Counted from the first letter of the stretch, positions 7,248 through 16,612 are shown. The stretch: DNA of 64,000 bases from Arthrobacter mangrovi (GCF_026011795.1 NZ_BRVS01000018.1:1-64000), one strand, 5' to 3'. A program made the numbers and translations. The notes: generated by a model not told the origin, from the sequence alone.

Positions 7248-7949
7248 ATGGTCTATGCAGCCAACGTGTCCGAGCGCCGCCGGCAGCCCCCGGAGCTCGC
7301 GATTTCAACCGTGATCTTCGCGCTGCGGGGCGATGGCGAGGAATCGAGGCCGACGCTCTGGATGCCGCTGGTCCGGCGCACACGCCAGCCGTACCAGGAC
7401 TTGTGGGCATTGCCCGGGGGCCCGCTGAGCGCGGCCGAATCCTTGCAGGACGCAGCGGCCAGGAACCTGCAGGAGACCACCGGCCTGCAGCCGGACTATT
7501 TGGAACAGCTCTACGCCTTCGGCGGGCTGGACCGTTCCCCGGCCCAGCGCGTTGTCTCCATCGTCTACTGGGCGCTCGTCAAGCCGGATGAGGCCGCTCT
7601 CGCGCGGGAGACGGACAACGTCCGGTGGTTCCGGGCGGACGGGGTGGGCCAGCTCGCCTTCGACCACAACCAGATCGTCGACTACGCGCTCTGGAGGCTG
7701 CGGAACAAGGTTGCCTACAGTTCCATCGCCTACGCGTTCCTCGGCGAGAAGTTCACCCTGGCGCAGGTCCGGGAGGTCTACGAGGCAGTACTCGGCAAGA
7801 CCCTCGACCCGGCCAATTTCCGGCGGCAGCTGCGGGCGGCGCCGGATATCCAGGCGACCGACGAATACCTGCAGGGCGGCCGGCATCGTCCGCCACGGCT
7901 CTTCCGCTACACCGGTTCGGCCGGTCCCAAAAACGGCCCGCTCGCCTGA
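7248..7949 (+). CDS. nrtR: NUDIX-type transcriptional regulator of NAD synthesis (NrtR-like)
   Basis: 233 residues: an N-terminal NUDIX-like domain (about 15-150) followed by a C-terminal winged helix (about 160-225, with KFTLAQVREVYEAVLGKTLDPANFRRQL). The Nudix box region reads GGPLSAAESLQDAAARNLQETTGL, where the canonical REx2EE is reduced to RNLQETT; loss of hydrolase residues is typical of NrtR regulators, which bind ADP-ribose without needing catalysis. AAGGGAG precedes the ATG. It is the first gene of the nad operon (nadA starts 48 bp later) and likely represses it until ADP-ribose accumulates. A palindrome overlaps its promoter. Confidence 0.88.
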   Translation: MVYAANVSERRRQPPELAISTVIFALRGDGEESRPTLWMPLVRRTRQPYQDLWALPGGPLSAAESLQDAAARNLQETTGLQPDYLEQLYAFGGLDRSPAQRVVSIVYWALVKPDEAALARETDNVRWFRADGVGQLAFDHNQIVDYALWRLRNKVAYSSIAYAFLGEKFTLAQVREVYEAVLGKTLDPANFRRQLRAAPDIQATDEYLQGGRHRPPRLFRYTGSAGPKNGPLA

Positions 7950-7997
7950 GCCGGCCTCCTTCCACAGCCAGCGACAGCCAGACAATCGGAGAAACCC

Positions 7998-9305
7998 ATG
8001 GCATCGATCAGCAGCACCATCGACCTCATGACCCGGCCCGAGGCCGAGGCGGCCGCGGCGTCCGGCGGCACCTGCAGCCCGGACCTGGTGAAGGCGCCGT
8101 GGAATTTCGACGGCGGCGCGATGCCGGCGTACGGTCCGGGTGCGTCGATGGCGGACAGGGCGCCGGCGGCCACGCCGCGGCAGGGGCAGATTCCCGAGGA
8201 GTACCGGCTGGCCTCGGATGAAGAACTCGATGCCCGGATCATCGCGGCGAAGGAGAAGCTGGGGGACAAGCTGGTCATACTCGGCCACTTCTACCAGCGC
8301 GACGAGGTCGTCAAGTACGCGGACTTCGTGGGCGACTCCTTCCAGCTCGCGCAGGCGGCCAAGGAGAAGCCTGAGGCCGAGGTCATCGTCTTCTGCGGTG
8401 TGCACTTTATGGCCGAGACCGCCGACATGCTCTCCGGCGAGGACCAGGCCGTGATCCTGCCGAACCTGGCCGCAGGCTGCTCCATGGCGGACATGGCGGA
8501 CTCCGATTCGGTGCAGGCCTGCTGGGACCAGCTGAGCGGCATCTTCGGCACCGAACCCGGCGCGGACGGCAAGATCCCGGTCATGCCGGTGACGTACATG
8601 AACTGCTCCGCCGCGCTGAAGGCCTTCGTGGGGGAGCACGGCGGCATCGTCTGCACCTCCTCCAATGCCGCGACAGTGCTGGAATGGGCCTTCCAACGCG
8701 CACAGCGGGTGCTGTTCTTCCCGGACCAGCACCTCGGCCGGAATACCGCCAAGGCCATGGGCGTCCCGCTGGAGCAGATGCCGATGTGGAACCCGCGCCA
8801 GGCCCTCGGCGGCAATGACGAACAGACCCTGATCGATTCCCGCGTCATCCTCTGGCACGGGTTCTGCTCCGTGCACAAGCGCTTCACCGTGGACCAGATC
8901 GAGAAGGCCCGGGCCGACTACCCGGGCGTGCGCGTCATCGTGCACCCGGAGTGCCCCATGCCTGTGGTGGATGCCGCGGACGAGTCGGGGTCCACCGACT
9001 ACATCCGCAAGGCCATCGCTGCGGCTGAGGAACCGACGGTATTCGCCGTCGGCACCGAGATCAACATGGTCAACCGGCTCGCGGCCGAGTACCCGCAGCA
9101 CACCATCTTCTGCCTGGATCCGGTGGTCTGCCCCTGCTCCACGATGTACCGGATCCACCCGGGCTACCTGGCGTGGGTGCTTGAGGCCTATGCCGGCACG
9201 GGCTCGTTGCCCGGCGGCGAGATCCTCAACCGCATCACCGTGCCCGAGACCGTTGCCGTTCCGGCCCGCGTGGCGCTGGAGCGGATGCTGGCCGCACGGC
9301 CATGA
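7998..9305 (+). CDS. nadA: Quinolinate synthase NadA
   Basis: 435 residues. It condenses iminoaspartate with dihydroxyacetone phosphate to quinolinate using a [4Fe-4S] cluster. Family segments visible: LGHFYQRDEVV, FVGDSFQLAQ, FCGVHFMAETADML, PNLAAGCSMADMA (cluster Cys), YMNCSAALKA, CTSSNA, and the C-terminal DPVVCPCSTMYRIHPGYL with further cluster Cys. The first 70 residues are an N-terminal extension common in actinobacterial NadA. GGAG precedes the ATG. Its stop overlaps the nadB start (ATGA), so the two are translationally coupled. The cysteine desulfurase at the end of the operon probably feeds its cluster. Confidence 0.97.
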   Translation: MASISSTIDLMTRPEAEAAAASGGTCSPDLVKAPWNFDGGAMPAYGPGASMADRAPAATPRQGQIPEEYRLASDEELDARIIAAKEKLGDKLVILGHFYQRDEVVKYADFVGDSFQLAQAAKEKPEAEVIVFCGVHFMAETADMLSGEDQAVILPNLAAGCSMADMADSDSVQACWDQLSGIFGTEPGADGKIPVMPVTYMNCSAALKAFVGEHGGIVCTSSNAATVLEWAFQRAQRVLFFPDQHLGRNTAKAMGVPLEQMPMWNPRQALGGNDEQTLIDSRVILWHGFCSVHKRFTVDQIEKARADYPGVRVIVHPECPMPVVDAADESGSTDYIRKAIAAAEEPTVFAVGTEINMVNRLAAEYPQHTIFCLDPVVCPCSTMYRIHPGYLAWVLEAYAGTGSLPGGEILNRITVPETVAVPARVALERMLAARP

Positions 9306-11128
9306 CCGCGGCCGCTAGCGCAGGTCCGCTGCGCGTCGTCGTCGTTGGTTCCGGCATTGCCGGACTGTACGCCGCCGCACTGGCCGCGGAGTGCCCGGGG
9401 ATCGAGGTAACCCTCCTGGCCAAGGGCGCGCTGGAGACAAGCAACACCTGGTTCGCCCAGGGCGGCATTACCGCCGTCACGGCCCAGGGCGCGGCGGCGG
9501 GCGATTCGGTGCAGGCGCATGCCGCGGATACCTTCCGTGCGGGCGCGGGCATGAACGACGACGGCGCGGTGCAGCTGCTGTGCTCCGCCGCTGCCGGCGA
9601 GGTCGCGGTACTGCAGGACTGGGGCGTGGCCTTCGACCTGGATGGCGGCCGGCTGGCCCTCGGGCTGGAGGGAGCGCACTCGGCCGCGCGCATCCTGCAC
9701 GCGGGCGGCGACAGAACCGGAGCCCGCATCGCCCGGGTCCTGGTCGACCGGGTGCGCGCGCTCGCCGACGCCGGCCGGCTGCGGATCCGCGAGCACGCCT
9801 ACGTGCAGCGGCTGCTGCTGGACGGCAACCGCGTCACGGGGGTCGAAGTGCTCGAAGGGCCGCAGACCACGCGGCCCACCGAGGCGGCGGCCGACGTCGT
9901 AATCCTCGCGACGGGGGGAGCCGGGCAGCTCTTCGAGGCGACCACCAATCCGGCCTCGGCCACGGGGGACGGAGTGGCGCTGGCGTGGGAAGCCGGCGCG
10001 GTGCTCGCGGACCTCGAGTTCATCCAGTTCCACCCGACGCTGCTGGATCCAGCGGCAACCGGCGGAGTCGCCTTCATGATCTCCGAGGCGGTGCGCGGCG
10101 AGGGCGCCCTGCTGGTGGACTCCTCCGGGCGGCGGTTCATGGCGGATTACGACGAGCGGTCCGAACTGGCGCCCCGGGACGTGGTGTCGCGCGCCATCTT
10201 CCAGCAGCTGCGGCTGCTCGAAGGCCGGGGCGACGAACCTCAGGTCTACCTGGACGCCACGGGGATCGCTGCGCGGCGCGGTCAGGACTTCCTGGCCCGA
10301 CGGTTCCCGACCATCGACCGGACCGTGAAGTCCCTCGGGTTCGACTGGAACACCGTGCCGCTGCCCGTTGTGCCGGCGTCGCACTACTGGATGGGCGGGA
10401 TCCGCACGGACACGTCGGGGCGGACGTCCCTGCCGGGCCTGTTTGCAGTCGGGGAAACGGCGTGCACCGGGGTGCATGGTGCCAACCGGCTGGCTTCGAA
10501 TTCCCTCCTGGAGGGGCTGGTCTTCGCCCGCCGCGCCGTCAATGCGCTACAGGCGGGGAACGGCAGCACACCGGTCTTCGCGGCCGTGCCGCTGGAGCTG
10601 CAGAACGGGACCGTCGAGTGCACGCCGGCCCAGGTGCGAGCCCTGATGTCGGAGTCCGCGGGCGTCACGCGCGATGCTGCCGGGCTCGAGCTGGCGGCGA
10701 AGCAGCTCCGGCAGTGGCGCGCGCCCGGTCCCTGCTCGGTCGGCACGGAGGCGGCCGAAGCCGGCCCGGCCGCGGCGGAGCACCGCAACCTGCTCATCAA
10801 CGCCCGGCTGGTGGTCGCCGCCGCCGCCGCGCGGCGCGATTCGGTCGGCGCCCACTTCCGCACCGATTTCAGCCAGCCGCCGGCGGGCACGGACAGCCTG
10901 CATTTCATCAACGCCGGCGCGGCCAGCTCGATTAGCAATGCCGGCGCGGCCTGCGCCTCGGCCGGCCATGCCGGGGCGATCAGTTCGGACAACGATGACA
11001 GCGTCTCAGTCAGTACCGCCTCGGGAAGCAACTCCGGGGCGATCGGCTCGGACAGCGTCGATCTGACCGGCACCCAAGCCATCAACGCCAATGCGGCCGC
11101 GCGCCGCCTCGCCAAGGAGCCTGCATGA
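9302..11128 (+). CDS. nadB: L-aspartate oxidase NadB with an unusual repeat-like C-terminal tail
   Basis: 608 residues; FAD enzyme that oxidises aspartate to iminoaspartate for NadA. The dinucleotide-binding motif VVVVGSGIAGLYAA is near residues 12-25, followed by SNTWFAQGGITA, the substrate segment EFIQFHPTL, and HYWMGGIRTD and GANRLASNSLLEGLVF near the C-terminal part of the flavin domain. The fold ends around residue 540. The remaining 65 residues are Ser/Ala/Asn/Gly-rich (SNAGAACASAGHAG, two GAI-SSD/GSD units) and look like internal duplications. They are absent from typical NadB (about 530-560 residues). Overlaps nadA and nadC by ATGA at both ends. Confidence 0.95.
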   Translation: MTAAASAGPLRVVVVGSGIAGLYAAALAAECPGIEVTLLAKGALETSNTWFAQGGITAVTAQGAAAGDSVQAHAADTFRAGAGMNDDGAVQLLCSAAAGEVAVLQDWGVAFDLDGGRLALGLEGAHSAARILHAGGDRTGARIARVLVDRVRALADAGRLRIREHAYVQRLLLDGNRVTGVEVLEGPQTTRPTEAAADVVILATGGAGQLFEATTNPASATGDGVALAWEAGAVLADLEFIQFHPTLLDPAATGGVAFMISEAVRGEGALLVDSSGRRFMADYDERSELAPRDVVSRAIFQQLRLLEGRGDEPQVYLDATGIAARRGQDFLARRFPTIDRTVKSLGFDWNTVPLPVVPASHYWMGGIRTDTSGRTSLPGLFAVGETACTGVHGANRLASNSLLEGLVFARRAVNALQAGNGSTPVFAAVPLELQNGTVECTPAQVRALMSESAGVTRDAAGLELAAKQLRQWRAPGPCSVGTEAAEAGPAAAEHRNLLINARLVVAAAAARRDSVGAHFRTDFSQPPAGTDSLHFINAGAASSISNAGAACASAGHAGAISSDNDDSVSVSTASGSNSGAIGSDSVDLTGTQAINANAAARRLAKEPA

Positions 11129-11994
11129 GTCCCATCCTTCCGCCCGACCAGCCCGCCGTGGAACGCATCGTCGCCGCAGCGCTCGCCGAGGACGCGCCGT
11201 GGGGCGACGTCACCTCCAACGCGCTGATTCCCGCGACGGCCAGTGCGACGGCGGAACTCACCGCCCGCGAGCCCGGCGTGTTCGCCGGTTCCCCGGTGCT
11301 GCAGACCGTGTTCCGCCAGGTGGACTCCGCCGTCGCGGTGGAGCTCAAGGTGCAGGACGGGGAACGGTTCGAGGCCGGCCAGGTGCTGGCTGTCGCGAGC
11401 GGCAGCGCGCGCTCCATCCTGCTCGCCGAGCGGGTGGGCCTGAACCTGCTGCAGCGGTTGTGCGGCATCGCCACGCAGACCGCCGCGTTCGTGGCGCGGA
11501 CCGAGGGCACCAAGGCCCGGATCGCCGACACCCGCAAGACCACCCCGGGCCTGCGTGCGCTGGAGCGGTACGCCGTGCGCTGCGGCGGCGGGCACAATCA
11601 CCGCTACTCGCTTTCGGACGCCGTGCTGGCGAAGGACAACCATCTGGCCGTCATCACCGAGGGCGGGCGGCGGGACCTCACGGAGGCACTCCTGGAGGCG
11701 AAGGCCAGCCTGCCGCATACGGTCCATTTCGAGGTCGAGGTGGACCGTGCGGAGCAGATCGAGCCGGTGCTGGCGGCCGGAGTGGATACCATCATGCTGG
11801 ACAACTTCACCGTCGACCAGCTGCGTGCCGGCGTCGCACAGGTGGCTGGCCGCGCGCTGGTGGAGGCCAGCGGCAACGTCCGGCTCGACACCGTCGCGGA
11901 CATCGCCGCCACCGGCGTGGACATCATCTCCTCCGGGGCGCTGACCCACAGCGTCCGCTCGGTCGACCTCGGACTGGACATCAACATCCCATGA
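11125..11994 (+). CDS. nadC: Nicotinate-nucleotide pyrophosphorylase (carboxylating) NadC
   Basis: 289 residues. It converts quinolinate and PRPP to nicotinate mononucleotide. Recognisable blocks: LAEDAPWGDVTSNALIP at the N-terminus, LLAERVGLNLLQRLCGIAT, the active-site run IADTRKTTPGLRALERYAVRCGG then HRYSLSDAVLAKDNH, FEVEVDR, and the phosphate-binding DTIMLDN and SGNVRLDTV. Usual length for the family. It starts in an ATGA overlap with nadB and ends in another with the desulfurase gene, so the four enzymes are made from one coupled message. Confidence 0.97.
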   Translation: MSPILPPDQPAVERIVAAALAEDAPWGDVTSNALIPATASATAELTAREPGVFAGSPVLQTVFRQVDSAVAVELKVQDGERFEAGQVLAVASGSARSILLAERVGLNLLQRLCGIATQTAAFVARTEGTKARIADTRKTTPGLRALERYAVRCGGGHNHRYSLSDAVLAKDNHLAVITEGGRRDLTEALLEAKASLPHTVHFEVEVDRAEQIEPVLAAGVDTIMLDNFTVDQLRAGVAQVAGRALVEASGNVRLDTVADIAATGVDIISSGALTHSVRSVDLGLDINIP

Positions 11995-13133
11995 TCTACC
12001 TCGATGCCGCCGCCACCGCTCCGGTCCGCCGGGAGGTCCTCGAAGCGATGTGGCCGGCCCTGACCCAGGACTTCGGCAATCCCTCGAGCCACCACACGGT
12101 CGGGGAGGCGGCGGCGCGTGCCCTGGGCTATGCGCGGACGACGGCGGCATCCGTGCTGGGGTGCCGGGCCGGCGAGATCGTTTTCACCTCCGGCGGGACG
12201 GAATCGAACAACCTGGCGATCAAGGGGATCAGCCTCGCGATGCCGCGGGACCGGCACGTGGTGACCTCCGCCGTCGAACATCCCTCCGTGCTGGAGGCCA
12301 CGGATTACCTGGAGCGGTTCCACGGCTTCCGCGTGACGCGTGTGGGCGTGGATGCGGACGGCGTCGTGGACCTCGCCCGGTTGGCCGGGGCGCTGACTGC
12401 GGGGACGACGCTGTGCACGGTGATGTACGCGAATAACGAGGTTGGGACCATCCAGCCGGTGGCCCGCATCGCCGAGCTGTGCCGGGAGGCCGGTGTTCCG
12501 TTCCACACGGATGCGGTCCAGGCCGCCGGCTGGCTGCCGCTGGACGCGGCCGCGCTCGGCGCCGACGCCATCAGCATTTCCGGCCACAAGCTGGGCGCGC
12601 CCAAGGGCTGCGGCCTGTTGTACGTCGCCGGGCGGCTGCCGCTTGAGCCGGTGCTGCACGGCGGCGGCCAGGAACGCGGGCGCCGCTCCGGCACGGAGAA
12701 CGTCGCCGGAGCCGTCGGCGTCGCCACCGCGCTGAAGCTCGCGGAGGCCGAGCGCCCGGAATCAGCCGACCGCCTCCGCGGCTACCGCGACTACCTGATC
12801 GATGCGGTGCTCAAGGCCGTGCCTGATGCGTTCGTCACTGGCCACCGGACCGAACGTCTGCCCGCCAGCGCCTCCTTCTGCTTTCCGGGAACCTCCGGGG
12901 AGGCCGTGCTGCTGGAGCTGGAGCGGCGGGGCGTGGTGTGTTCCAGCGGCTCGGCCTGCGCGGCCGGTTCGGACGAGCCCTCCGCCGTCCTGCTCGCCAT
13001 GGGGATAGCCCCCGACGTGGCCCGGACGGCCGTGCGGCTGACCTTCACGTCCGCCGTCAAGGAGGCCGAGATTGCGCTGGCGGCCAGGTCGGTTGTGAGT
13101 GCGGTGCAGTCGGTCCGGTCCCTCGCCCGCTGA
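11991..13133 (+). CDS. Cysteine desulfurase (NifS/IscS family) in the nad operon
   Basis: 380 residues from the ATG at 11991 (ATGA overlap with nadC). PLP enzyme that takes sulfur from cysteine. Seen: start MIYLDAAATAPV, TSGGTESNNLAIKG, VEHPSV, HTDAVQAAGW, the PLP lysine in ISGHKLGAPKG, RSGTENV, and the catalytic Cys in CSSGSACAAGS. An extended Cys loop of this kind marks group I enzymes. Linkage to nadABC, as in the nifS-nad cluster of Bacillus subtilis, points to supplying sulfur for the NadA [4Fe-4S] cluster. This is the end of the operon; no clear terminator follows. Confidence 0.93.
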   Translation: MIYLDAAATAPVRREVLEAMWPALTQDFGNPSSHHTVGEAAARALGYARTTAASVLGCRAGEIVFTSGGTESNNLAIKGISLAMPRDRHVVTSAVEHPSVLEATDYLERFHGFRVTRVGVDADGVVDLARLAGALTAGTTLCTVMYANNEVGTIQPVARIAELCREAGVPFHTDAVQAAGWLPLDAAALGADAISISGHKLGAPKGCGLLYVAGRLPLEPVLHGGGQERGRRSGTENVAGAVGVATALKLAEAERPESADRLRGYRDYLIDAVLKAVPDAFVTGHRTERLPASASFCFPGTSGEAVLLELERRGVVCSSGSACAAGSDEPSAVLLAMGIAPDVARTAVRLTFTSAVKEAEIALAARSVVSAVQSVRSLAR

Positions 13134-13238
13134 CACCGGGCGGGGCCCGTCCGGATTCAGCCCGCCGTGGCTGAGCCGATAGTGTGGGCAGCGGGCGAAC
13201 CGCTGCGGATCGCCGCACAGCCATCCCGGAGGAGCACC

Positions 13239-14045
13239 ATGAAACGAGCGGTCTCGGCCCGCCTTGTAGCCAAAACCGCCGCCAACACGTCGCTGGTATT
13301 CGCCGTAGCAGTTGCCCGGCCGCAGGGTTTCGCGTCCTGCGACGAGGAGTTTGTCCTCACCGTCGATGGCGAACCGGCCGAACTGCAGGAGCACGCCGAT
13401 GACCACGGCGGACGCCTGCACACGCTGCAGGTGGCGGATCCCGCCGTCGTTCAACTGGATTACCGGGCCACCGTGCTCGGCGAGGCCGCTCCCGAGACGG
13501 CCCGGCCCACGGAGCTGATCAAGTACGTGCGGCCGAGCCGCTACTGCGAGTCGGACAAGCTGCTGCCGACGTCCTACGCCGAGTTCGGGTCCCGGCGGGG
13601 AACGGAGCTGATCCGGAGCGTGCGCGAGTGGGTCGCGAAGGAGCTGAGCTATGTCAGCGGGTCGTCGCGGTTCACCGACGGCGCCGTCGAGACCCTGCTG
13701 GCACGCCGCGGGGTCTGCCGTGACTACGCGCACCTGGTGATTTCGCTGCTGCGCGCCAAGGACGTTCCCGCCCGCCTCGCCGCCGTCTACGCCCCCGGGC
13801 TGCAGCCGATGGATTTCCACGCCGTGGCCGAGGCCTATGTCGACGGCGCGTGGCACATGGTGGATGCAACCGGCATGGCGCCGCGCGGCTCGATGCTGCG
13901 GATTGCCACCGGAAGGGACACATCGGACACGGCGTTCCTGTCGACCGTTGGCGGCAGCCTGAGGCTACAGGAAATGCGGATCACGGCGGAAGCCGAGGGC
14001 TTCCCGGGCGAGGAGGATCCCTCGCTGCCGGTCCGGCTGGGCTGA
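13239..14045 (+). CDS. Transglutaminase-like cysteine protease-fold protein
   Basis: 268 residues from an ATG at 13239 with GGAGGAG upstream; the open frame extends to 13167 without a ribosome site. The N-terminal 90 residues form a beta-rich domain. The transglutaminase core (about 125-215) shows the triad: Cys in ARRGVCRDYAHL, His in DFHAVAEAY, and Asp in HMVDATG. Similar proteins are annotated as transglutaminase-like enzymes or predicted cysteine proteases of unknown substrate. There is no signal peptide, so it is cytosolic. It follows the nad operon after 105 bp and is probably separately transcribed. Confidence 0.88.
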   Translation: MKRAVSARLVAKTAANTSLVFAVAVARPQGFASCDEEFVLTVDGEPAELQEHADDHGGRLHTLQVADPAVVQLDYRATVLGEAAPETARPTELIKYVRPSRYCESDKLLPTSYAEFGSRRGTELIRSVREWVAKELSYVSGSSRFTDGAVETLLARRGVCRDYAHLVISLLRAKDVPARLAAVYAPGLQPMDFHAVAEAYVDGAWHMVDATGMAPRGSMLRIATGRDTSDTAFLSTVGGSLRLQEMRITAEAEGFPGEEDPSLPVRLG

Positions 14046-14220
14046 CCGGTTCCGCAACACTTTGGACACGGCGCCGGCGCCTATACCGGACTGATCCCCT
14101 CCCTCGGTACCGTTGACTCCAAGCGCATCGACGCGCGGAGGTCGCCGCCGGTCCAACACTGCCCGGGCGGTTGCCGGGCGGCGGTGGGCCAGGTTCGGCT
14201 TTTGGGGAAAGGGGAGCGCC

Positions 14221-14985
14221 ATGCGGATCACGGGGAGCCGGCACCGGCGCGTTGCGGCGGCTGTGCTGTGCCTTGCGCTGCTCTCGGGCTGCGCCGCGGG
14301 AGAACCCGACGGCAATCCGTCCGGCAGCGCCGCGGCGACGGCGTCGGCTTCGTCGGCGGCAGGCCAGGCCTCCGGGGCGGCACCGCTGCCGAAGGCCTCC
14401 GTCAAGGGTTGGAAGGTGTATTCCGATCCGGACCGGACCGTCAGCTTCGAGCTGCCGGCCGACTGGATCGTGCAGCGGCAGGCCAAGCCGACGATGCCCT
14501 CGGACGGCGGCGTCCACCTCAACGTACGGGATGCCGCAGGGAAGGTAGTCGCAGAGCTGCACACCCGGCTGAAGGTGCCGAAGGAGAAGTGCGGTCCGGG
14601 AGAGGCCAAGGAATACTCGGTAGTACTCACGGAACCCGCCAAGGTGGCCTCGGCCGGCGGCAAGGATTCGATCAAGCCGCTGTTCGTGTTCCGGACGCTG
14701 CTGGGCTACCAGTACTTCGGCTCCTACGGTCTTACCGACCAGCCCGGCGGAGACGGGATTTCCGCCTGCCGCCTGCAGAACACGGTGGCGGGACCGAAAC
14801 CGGTCGGCGTGTATTCCTTCGCCAATGCCGCCGTGCACGGGGCGCCGGCGCCGGGCCAGGACACCGGGGCGCTGGAGATGTTCGGCCTGATCGCCGAGGC
14901 CAAGGCGTTTACGCAGACGGAGCGCTTCAAGACGATCAAGCAGGTTATTAAGTCCCTGAAGATCCACGAGGAGGGTAAGGCCTGA
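14221..14985 (+). CDS. Predicted lipoprotein of unknown function
   Basis: 254 residues from an ATG at 14221 behind GGGGAG. Signal peptide with RHRR, a hydrophobic stretch and lipobox LLSGC at about residues 17-21, so the mature protein is lipid-anchored outside the membrane. A 35-residue Ala/Ser/Gly-rich linker follows. The globular part (about 60-254) has a VYSDPDRTVSFELPADWIV segment like the start of PsbP/Mog1-type folds seen in other actinobacterial lipoproteins. No enzymatic motif is recognised. Two Cys (KEKCGPG and SACRLQ) might form a disulfide. Convergent with the MarR gene downstream. Confidence 0.8.
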   Translation: MRITGSRHRRVAAAVLCLALLSGCAAGEPDGNPSGSAAATASASSAAGQASGAAPLPKASVKGWKVYSDPDRTVSFELPADWIVQRQAKPTMPSDGGVHLNVRDAAGKVVAELHTRLKVPKEKCGPGEAKEYSVVLTEPAKVASAGGKDSIKPLFVFRTLLGYQYFGSYGLTDQPGGDGISACRLQNTVAGPKPVGVYSFANAAVHGAPAPGQDTGALEMFGLIAEAKAFTQTERFKTIKQVIKSLKIHEEGKA

Positions 14986-15012
14986 CCGCGGCCTGCGGCA
15001 GCCCCGGCCGGC

Positions 15013-15465
15013 CTAGCTGTTCTTGAGTCCGGTCCGGAGCTTGTCCGTCAGCTCGTGCAGCTGACGGAACTCGGCCTCGCTCAGCCGCGGCGCCAGCATC
15101 TCGTGCAGATGCCGGACATGCTCCCGCCCGATCTCCTGCTGCAGCTTCGCACCGGCCTCGGTCAGCGAGATCTCGATGCCGCGCTGGTCCGACTCGGCGG
15201 TGCGCCGCCTGACCAGTCCCTTGGCCTCGAGGCGCTCCACCATCCGGCTCAGGCTCGGCTGGCTGATCAGCAGGGCTTCGTTGAGCTCGTTCAGCCGTGT
15301 CCACCCGGTGGGGCAGTTGCTGAGATTGAACAGGACGTCGTATTCGCGCATCGCCAGCTTCTTGAATTCCGGCAGCTGCTGGAGCCGCCGCATCACGGCC
15401 ACCTGGGTCCGGAAAAGGGACTCCCAGGCTTCCGTCGTGGTGCGGATTTGCGGCTGGTTACCCAT
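15013..15465 (-). CDS. MarR-family regulator co-transcribed with a flavin monooxygenase
   Basis: 150 residues from an ATG at 15465 that overlaps the stop of the monooxygenase gene (ATGGGTAA). Winged helix region: LAMREYDVLFNLSN, LNELNEALLISQPSLSRMVERLEAKGLVRR (recognition helix), and the wing TAESDQRGIEISLTEAG. C-terminal dimerisation helices follow. Expected to be an autorepressor; the palindrome ATGCAATTGCAT lies between the -35 and -10 of its operon at 16613-16643. The inducer is unknown. Confidence 0.9.
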   Translation of the reverse strand: MGNQPQIRTTTEAWESLFRTQVAVMRRLQQLPEFKKLAMREYDVLFNLSNCPTGWTRLNELNEALLISQPSLSRMVERLEAKGLVRRRTAESDQRGIEISLTEAGAKLQQEIGREHVRHLHEMLAPRLSEAEFRQLHELTDKLRTGLKNS

Positions 15466-16567
15466 GCGCCACAGCCTCGGCTTCCTTGTCGGTTTCGTTG
15501 CGGGCAGCCTTGCGGCTGGCGTGGGTCGGCGCATCCGGCACATGGGGGGGCCGGCGGGCCGCGAACTCGCGCTTGAGTACCGGCAGGACTTCCTCGCCGA
15601 AGAGGTCGAGCTGCTCGAGCACCGTCTTCAGCGGCAGGCCGGCGTGGTCGATCAGGAAGAGCTGGCGCTGGTAGTCGCCGAAGGAATCGGCGAAGCTGAG
15701 CGTCTTCTCGATGACCTGCTGGGGGCTGCCGACGGTCAACGGGGTCTGCGCGGTGAAGTCCTCCATCGAGGGGCCGTGGCCGTAGACCGGGGCGTTGTCG
15801 AAGTACGGGCGGAACTCGTTGACCGCGTCCTGCGAGTTCTTCCGCATGAAGAACTGTCCGCCGAGCCCGACGATCGCCTGGTCCGCCTTGCCGTGGCCGT
15901 AGTGCTCGTAGCGCTCCCGGTAGAGGCCGATGAGCTGCATGTAGTGCTCCTTCGGCCAGAAGATGTTGTTCGCGAAGAAGCCGTCGCCGTAGTAGGCGGC
16001 GAGTTCGGCAATCTGCGGCGTGCGGATGGAGCCGTGCCAGACAAAGGGGGCGACGCCGTCGAGCGGGCGCGGGGTGGAGGTGAAGTTCTGCAGCGGGGTG
16101 CGGTGCTTGCCCTGCCAGTTGACCACGTCCTGGTCCCAGAGCTTGCGCAGCAGCGCGTAGTTCTCCACCGTCAGCTCCAGTGAGTCCTGGATGTTCTTGC
16201 CGAACCAGGGGTATACGGGGGCGGTGTTGCCGCGGCCCAGGACCAGGTCGACGCGGCCGTCGGAGACGTGCTGCAGCATCGCGAAGTCCTCGGCGATCTT
16301 CACCGGATCGTTCGTGGTGATCAGCGTCGTCGCCGTGGACAGCGTGATCCGCTCGGTCTGCGCCGCAATGTAGCCCAGCAGCGTGGTGGGGGAGCTGGAG
16401 AAGAAGGGTTCATTGTGGTGCTCGCCGATGGCGTAGACGTCCATCCCGATCTCTTCCACCTTCTTGGCGATGGCGATGGATGCCTTGATCCGTTCCGCCT
16501 CGGTGGGCATGCTGCCGTTGGTCGGGTCCCGGGTGATGTCCGAAACGCTGAAGACGCCGATTTCCAT
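15458..16567 (-). CDS. LLM-class flavin-dependent oxidoreductase (luciferase-like)
   Basis: 369 residues. The ATG at 16567 has AAAGGA upstream; an in-frame ATG at 16585 lacks one. Family features: MEIGVFSVSD start, VYAIGEHHN (conserved His pair), SPTTLLGYIAAQTERITLSTATTL, DPVKIAEDFAMLQHVSDGRVDLVLGRGN, and AYYGDGFFANN. These use reduced FMN and oxygen to hydroxylate or cleave an organic substrate. The last 40 residues are charged and probably disordered. Operon with a MarR repressor, which suggests induction by the substrate or by stress. Confidence 0.88.
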   Translation of the reverse strand: MEIGVFSVSDITRDPTNGSMPTEAERIKASIAIAKKVEEIGMDVYAIGEHHNEPFFSSSPTTLLGYIAAQTERITLSTATTLITTNDPVKIAEDFAMLQHVSDGRVDLVLGRGNTAPVYPWFGKNIQDSLELTVENYALLRKLWDQDVVNWQGKHRTPLQNFTSTPRPLDGVAPFVWHGSIRTPQIAELAAYYGDGFFANNIFWPKEHYMQLIGLYRERYEHYGHGKADQAIVGLGGQFFMRKNSQDAVNEFRPYFDNAPVYGHGPSMEDFTAQTPLTVGSPQQVIEKTLSFADSFGDYQRQLFLIDHAGLPLKTVLEQLDLFGEEVLPVLKREFAARRPPHVPDAPTHASRKAARNETDKEAEAVAHG

Positions 16568-16612
16568 GGTGGCAGGTCCTTTCATGATGAGGCCGGTGCG
16601 CGGCTGCTACCC

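Noticed and set aside
7305-9158. 617-codon open frame opposite nrtR and nadA
   Set aside because: It is antisense to two certain genes. Long antisense frames are expected in high-GC DNA, and the product has no recognisable domain.
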